From positions 1-6,416 of the forward strand of contig CAIWET010000169.1 in assembly GCA_903911805.1 (NCBI GenBank): a stretch of DNA of 6,416 nt, in the 5' to 3' direction. The position numbers were made by a program, and so were the translations under genes. Under the pieces are notes generated by a model. The model made no database searches, had not been told where the DNA came from, and saw only the letters and a program-made list of their open reading frames with translations. Positions 5,062 through 6,416 of the stretch are shown here, piece after piece. The stretch's first letter is position 1; the number at the start of each line of letters is the position of its first letter. The stretch is from an uncultured Ignavibacteria bacterium (GTDB lineage Bacteria; Bacteroidota; Ignavibacteria; Kapaibacteriales; UBA2268).

Positions 5062-6318
5062 TCAATTTATTAATTTCAATAACCCAGCTTTGAAAATATC
5101 ACCAGATAGATAGAACATATCTTTCGATTCCTTGTTTGCAATTAAAACGCATTTTGGGGAATTATTAAACCAAGTGTACATAAAAGAAATTTCGTGATAA
5201 AACACTAATGTTGGTACATTCGCTGAAGCTGCTATATGAGAATTTGCGGTATCTGGTGAGATTAGATATTTGCTACCAGCAAATAGTGCAATTGCTGCAA
5301 AGAAATCAGTTCTCAATGGAATTACTTTTTCGTTATCTACTATATTAATAATCGTATTTAGCTTATTATAATCAGATGGTGAAGCTGAAACTAATATTTT
5401 TTTGTCTGGTAGCACTTCCAAAATGATTTTTATCAATTCTATGTTTTTTTCTAATGATAAACTTCTTCCAGGGCTGAATGCTGAGATGCAATATGTAACA
5501 TATTCGCTTTCGCCTTGGTTTTCCAAAATATTTAGTTTATTATAAATTGGCGAATTATCATTTTTAATAAATCGCAAATTATTTTCTTTTAGAATATCTA
5601 AAGCGTTTTGGATTCCTGTTTCAGTAAAGTGTATATAAGATTTAAATTCCAAAGGGTTAATTACACTGCCAAAATCAATTGTTTGCAATGGGAATTGAAT
5701 CATTTTCTCTGACCAATGAGTGAAAAATGAAACATTATCAATTAATTTATCAAAAAATTGGGAATATATTTCTTTGCGCTCATTATGATTGAAAACCGCT
5801 ATTTGTCCGCTGTTTATCTTGGAGCACATAAAAGCTACTTTTGTTGTTTTACTGGCATTCAAAGGGAATATTAAATCATATTTATTCTTGTTTATTTCCT
5901 TTACTGCATTCTTCCAATCTTTTTTGAAATCCTTTTCTGAAACTGGATAAGTTTTATTGATATTCGAATCCTGATTTATATAAAAATCATTTCTATTTGA
6001 AGTAACAACATCTATTAATACATTTGGATTATATGATTTTATCAACGAAAAAATTGGAGTTGAAACAACATAATCGCCAATCCCATCATTACGAATTATT
6101 AAAATTCTCTTTAAATCCTTAATTTTGATTTTATTCTCTAACTTTTGGCTTTTTCTTTTTATCGATTTGAATAAAAGATACTGTAAATACCACTTAAAGT
6201 TCTTATCAATCCTCTTGTTTAAATCCAATTTATATTGAATTGCAGCTTTTTCTTGTTTTTGTTTAAGCAATGAGATAAATTCTTCAAAATTTAATATCAA
6301 AGTTGCATCATCATTCAT
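5062..6318 (-). CDS. Family 9 glycosyltransferase (ADP-heptose:LPS heptosyltransferase-like)
   Basis: Predicted GT-B glycosyltransferase that would add heptose or a related sugar to LPS or another surface glycan at the cytoplasmic face of the inner membrane. It has 418 residues. The first Rossmann half starts at about 70 with RILIIRNDGIGDYVVSTPIF (71-90), the GT9 hallmark of a strand followed by a G-D turn. The second half has KILVSASPSDYNKL (307-320), the loop FFAAIALFAGSKYLISPDTANSHIA split over 339-363, with D356 and H361 in the nucleotide-sugar site, and VPTLVFYH (368-375). The family's usual D-S/T-G-x-x-H is here D-T-A-N-S-H, and the customary GxT after the last strand is absent. Residues 1-68 are a Lys-rich, probably helical extension not usual in GT9, which may hold the enzyme at the membrane. 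The start ATG at 6316-6318 has only a weak GAAG upstream. It stands alone, about 420 bases from the next minus-strand gene. Acceptor and donor are unknown. Confidence 0.82.
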   Translation of the reverse strand: MNDDATLILNFEEFISLLKQKQEKAAIQYKLDLNKRIDKNFKWYLQYLLFKSIKRKSQKLENKIKIKDLKRILIIRNDGIGDYVVSTPIFSLIKSYNPNVLIDVVTSNRNDFYINQDSNINKTYPVSEKDFKKDWKNAVKEINKNKYDLIFPLNASKTTKVAFMCSKINSGQIAVFNHNERKEIYSQFFDKLIDNVSFFTHWSEKMIQFPLQTIDFGSVINPLEFKSYIHFTETGIQNALDILKENNLRFIKNDNSPIYNKLNILENQGESEYVTYCISAFSPGRSLSLEKNIELIKIILEVLPDKKILVSASPSDYNKLNTIINIVDNEKVIPLRTDFFAAIALFAGSKYLISPDTANSHIAASANVPTLVFYHEISFMYTWFNNSPKCVLIANKESKDMFYLSGDIFKAGLLKLIN

Positions 6319-6369
6319 TTTGCTTCAATCTCAATTCTTAATAAAAAATAAAGAGCAATAGACAATTTC

Positions 6370-6398
6370 AAAATAGAATAATTTTATTTTTCTATTCT
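6370..6398 (-). repeat. AT-rich inverted repeat upstream of the glycosyltransferase
   Basis: In the minus-strand transcript, AGAATAGAA (6398-6390) can pair with TTCTATTTT (6378-6370) around an 11-base loop, with one G-U pair, followed by a few T/A-rich bases. It could be a weak terminator of a gene lying beyond the right edge, or a leader hairpin of the glycosyltransferase mRNA. The stem is nearly all A-T, so it may mean nothing. Confidence 0.25.
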
Positions 6399-6416
6399 CT
6401 TTGATTTATTTTAATC

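Noticed and set aside
6369..6375. TATTTTG on the minus strand as a promoter -7 box for the glycosyltransferase
   Set aside because: It is one base short of TAnnTTTG, and no TTG lies about 20 bases upstream.

Overview
The window is AT-rich bacterial DNA carrying five protein genes, all on the minus strand, and one tRNA gene on the plus strand. Three things point to the Bacteroidota/Chlorobiota side of the tree: a surface protein with a type IX secretion (Por) C-terminal sorting tail, an outer-membrane barrel with the start of an OmpA-like domain, and TTG / TAnnTTTG promoter-like pairs instead of classic sigma70 boxes. The barrel's Pro/Cys-Cys segment and the R-Y motif at the start of its OmpA domain recall proteins I associate with Kapabacteria/Ignavibacteria. 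That placement is an inference from memory, not a search.

Layout, in the minus-strand direction of transcription (right to left): 6416-6319 is an upstream region with a weak inverted repeat. 6318-5062 encodes a family 9 (heptosyltransferase-like) glycosyltransferase with an N-terminal extension. 5061-4798 is an AT-rich spacer with no gene that I can support, but it holds a candidate minus-strand promoter. 4688-4759 (plus strand) is tRNA-Glu(TTC), with a promoter-like element before it and a strong hairpin/T-tract terminator after it. 4641-4042 encodes a RimJ/RimL-like GNAT acetyltransferase, followed 2 bases later by dephospho-CoA kinase (coaE, start best placed at 4039). After 33 bases comes a 692-residue LamG-type surface protein with a Por tail (3379-1301). 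Its stop codon overlaps by one base the start of an outer-membrane barrel/OmpA-like gene (1301-33).

The four left-hand genes are packed closely enough to be one transcription unit joining housekeeping functions (protein acetylation, the last step of CoA synthesis) to two envelope proteins. The TAATG junction suggests that the exported LamG protein and the OmpA-like protein are translationally coupled. The glycosyltransferase is probably a separate unit for surface polysaccharide or LPS assembly.

The most notable oddity is at the left edge. The OmpA-like domain opens convincingly and then hits a stop after about 22 residues, while the +1 frame stays open to the window edge and continues plausibly. 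This looks like a frameshift (mutation or sequencing error). I saw no CRISPR array, mobile element, defence system or other clearly new system; most of the window is ordinary chromosomal content.
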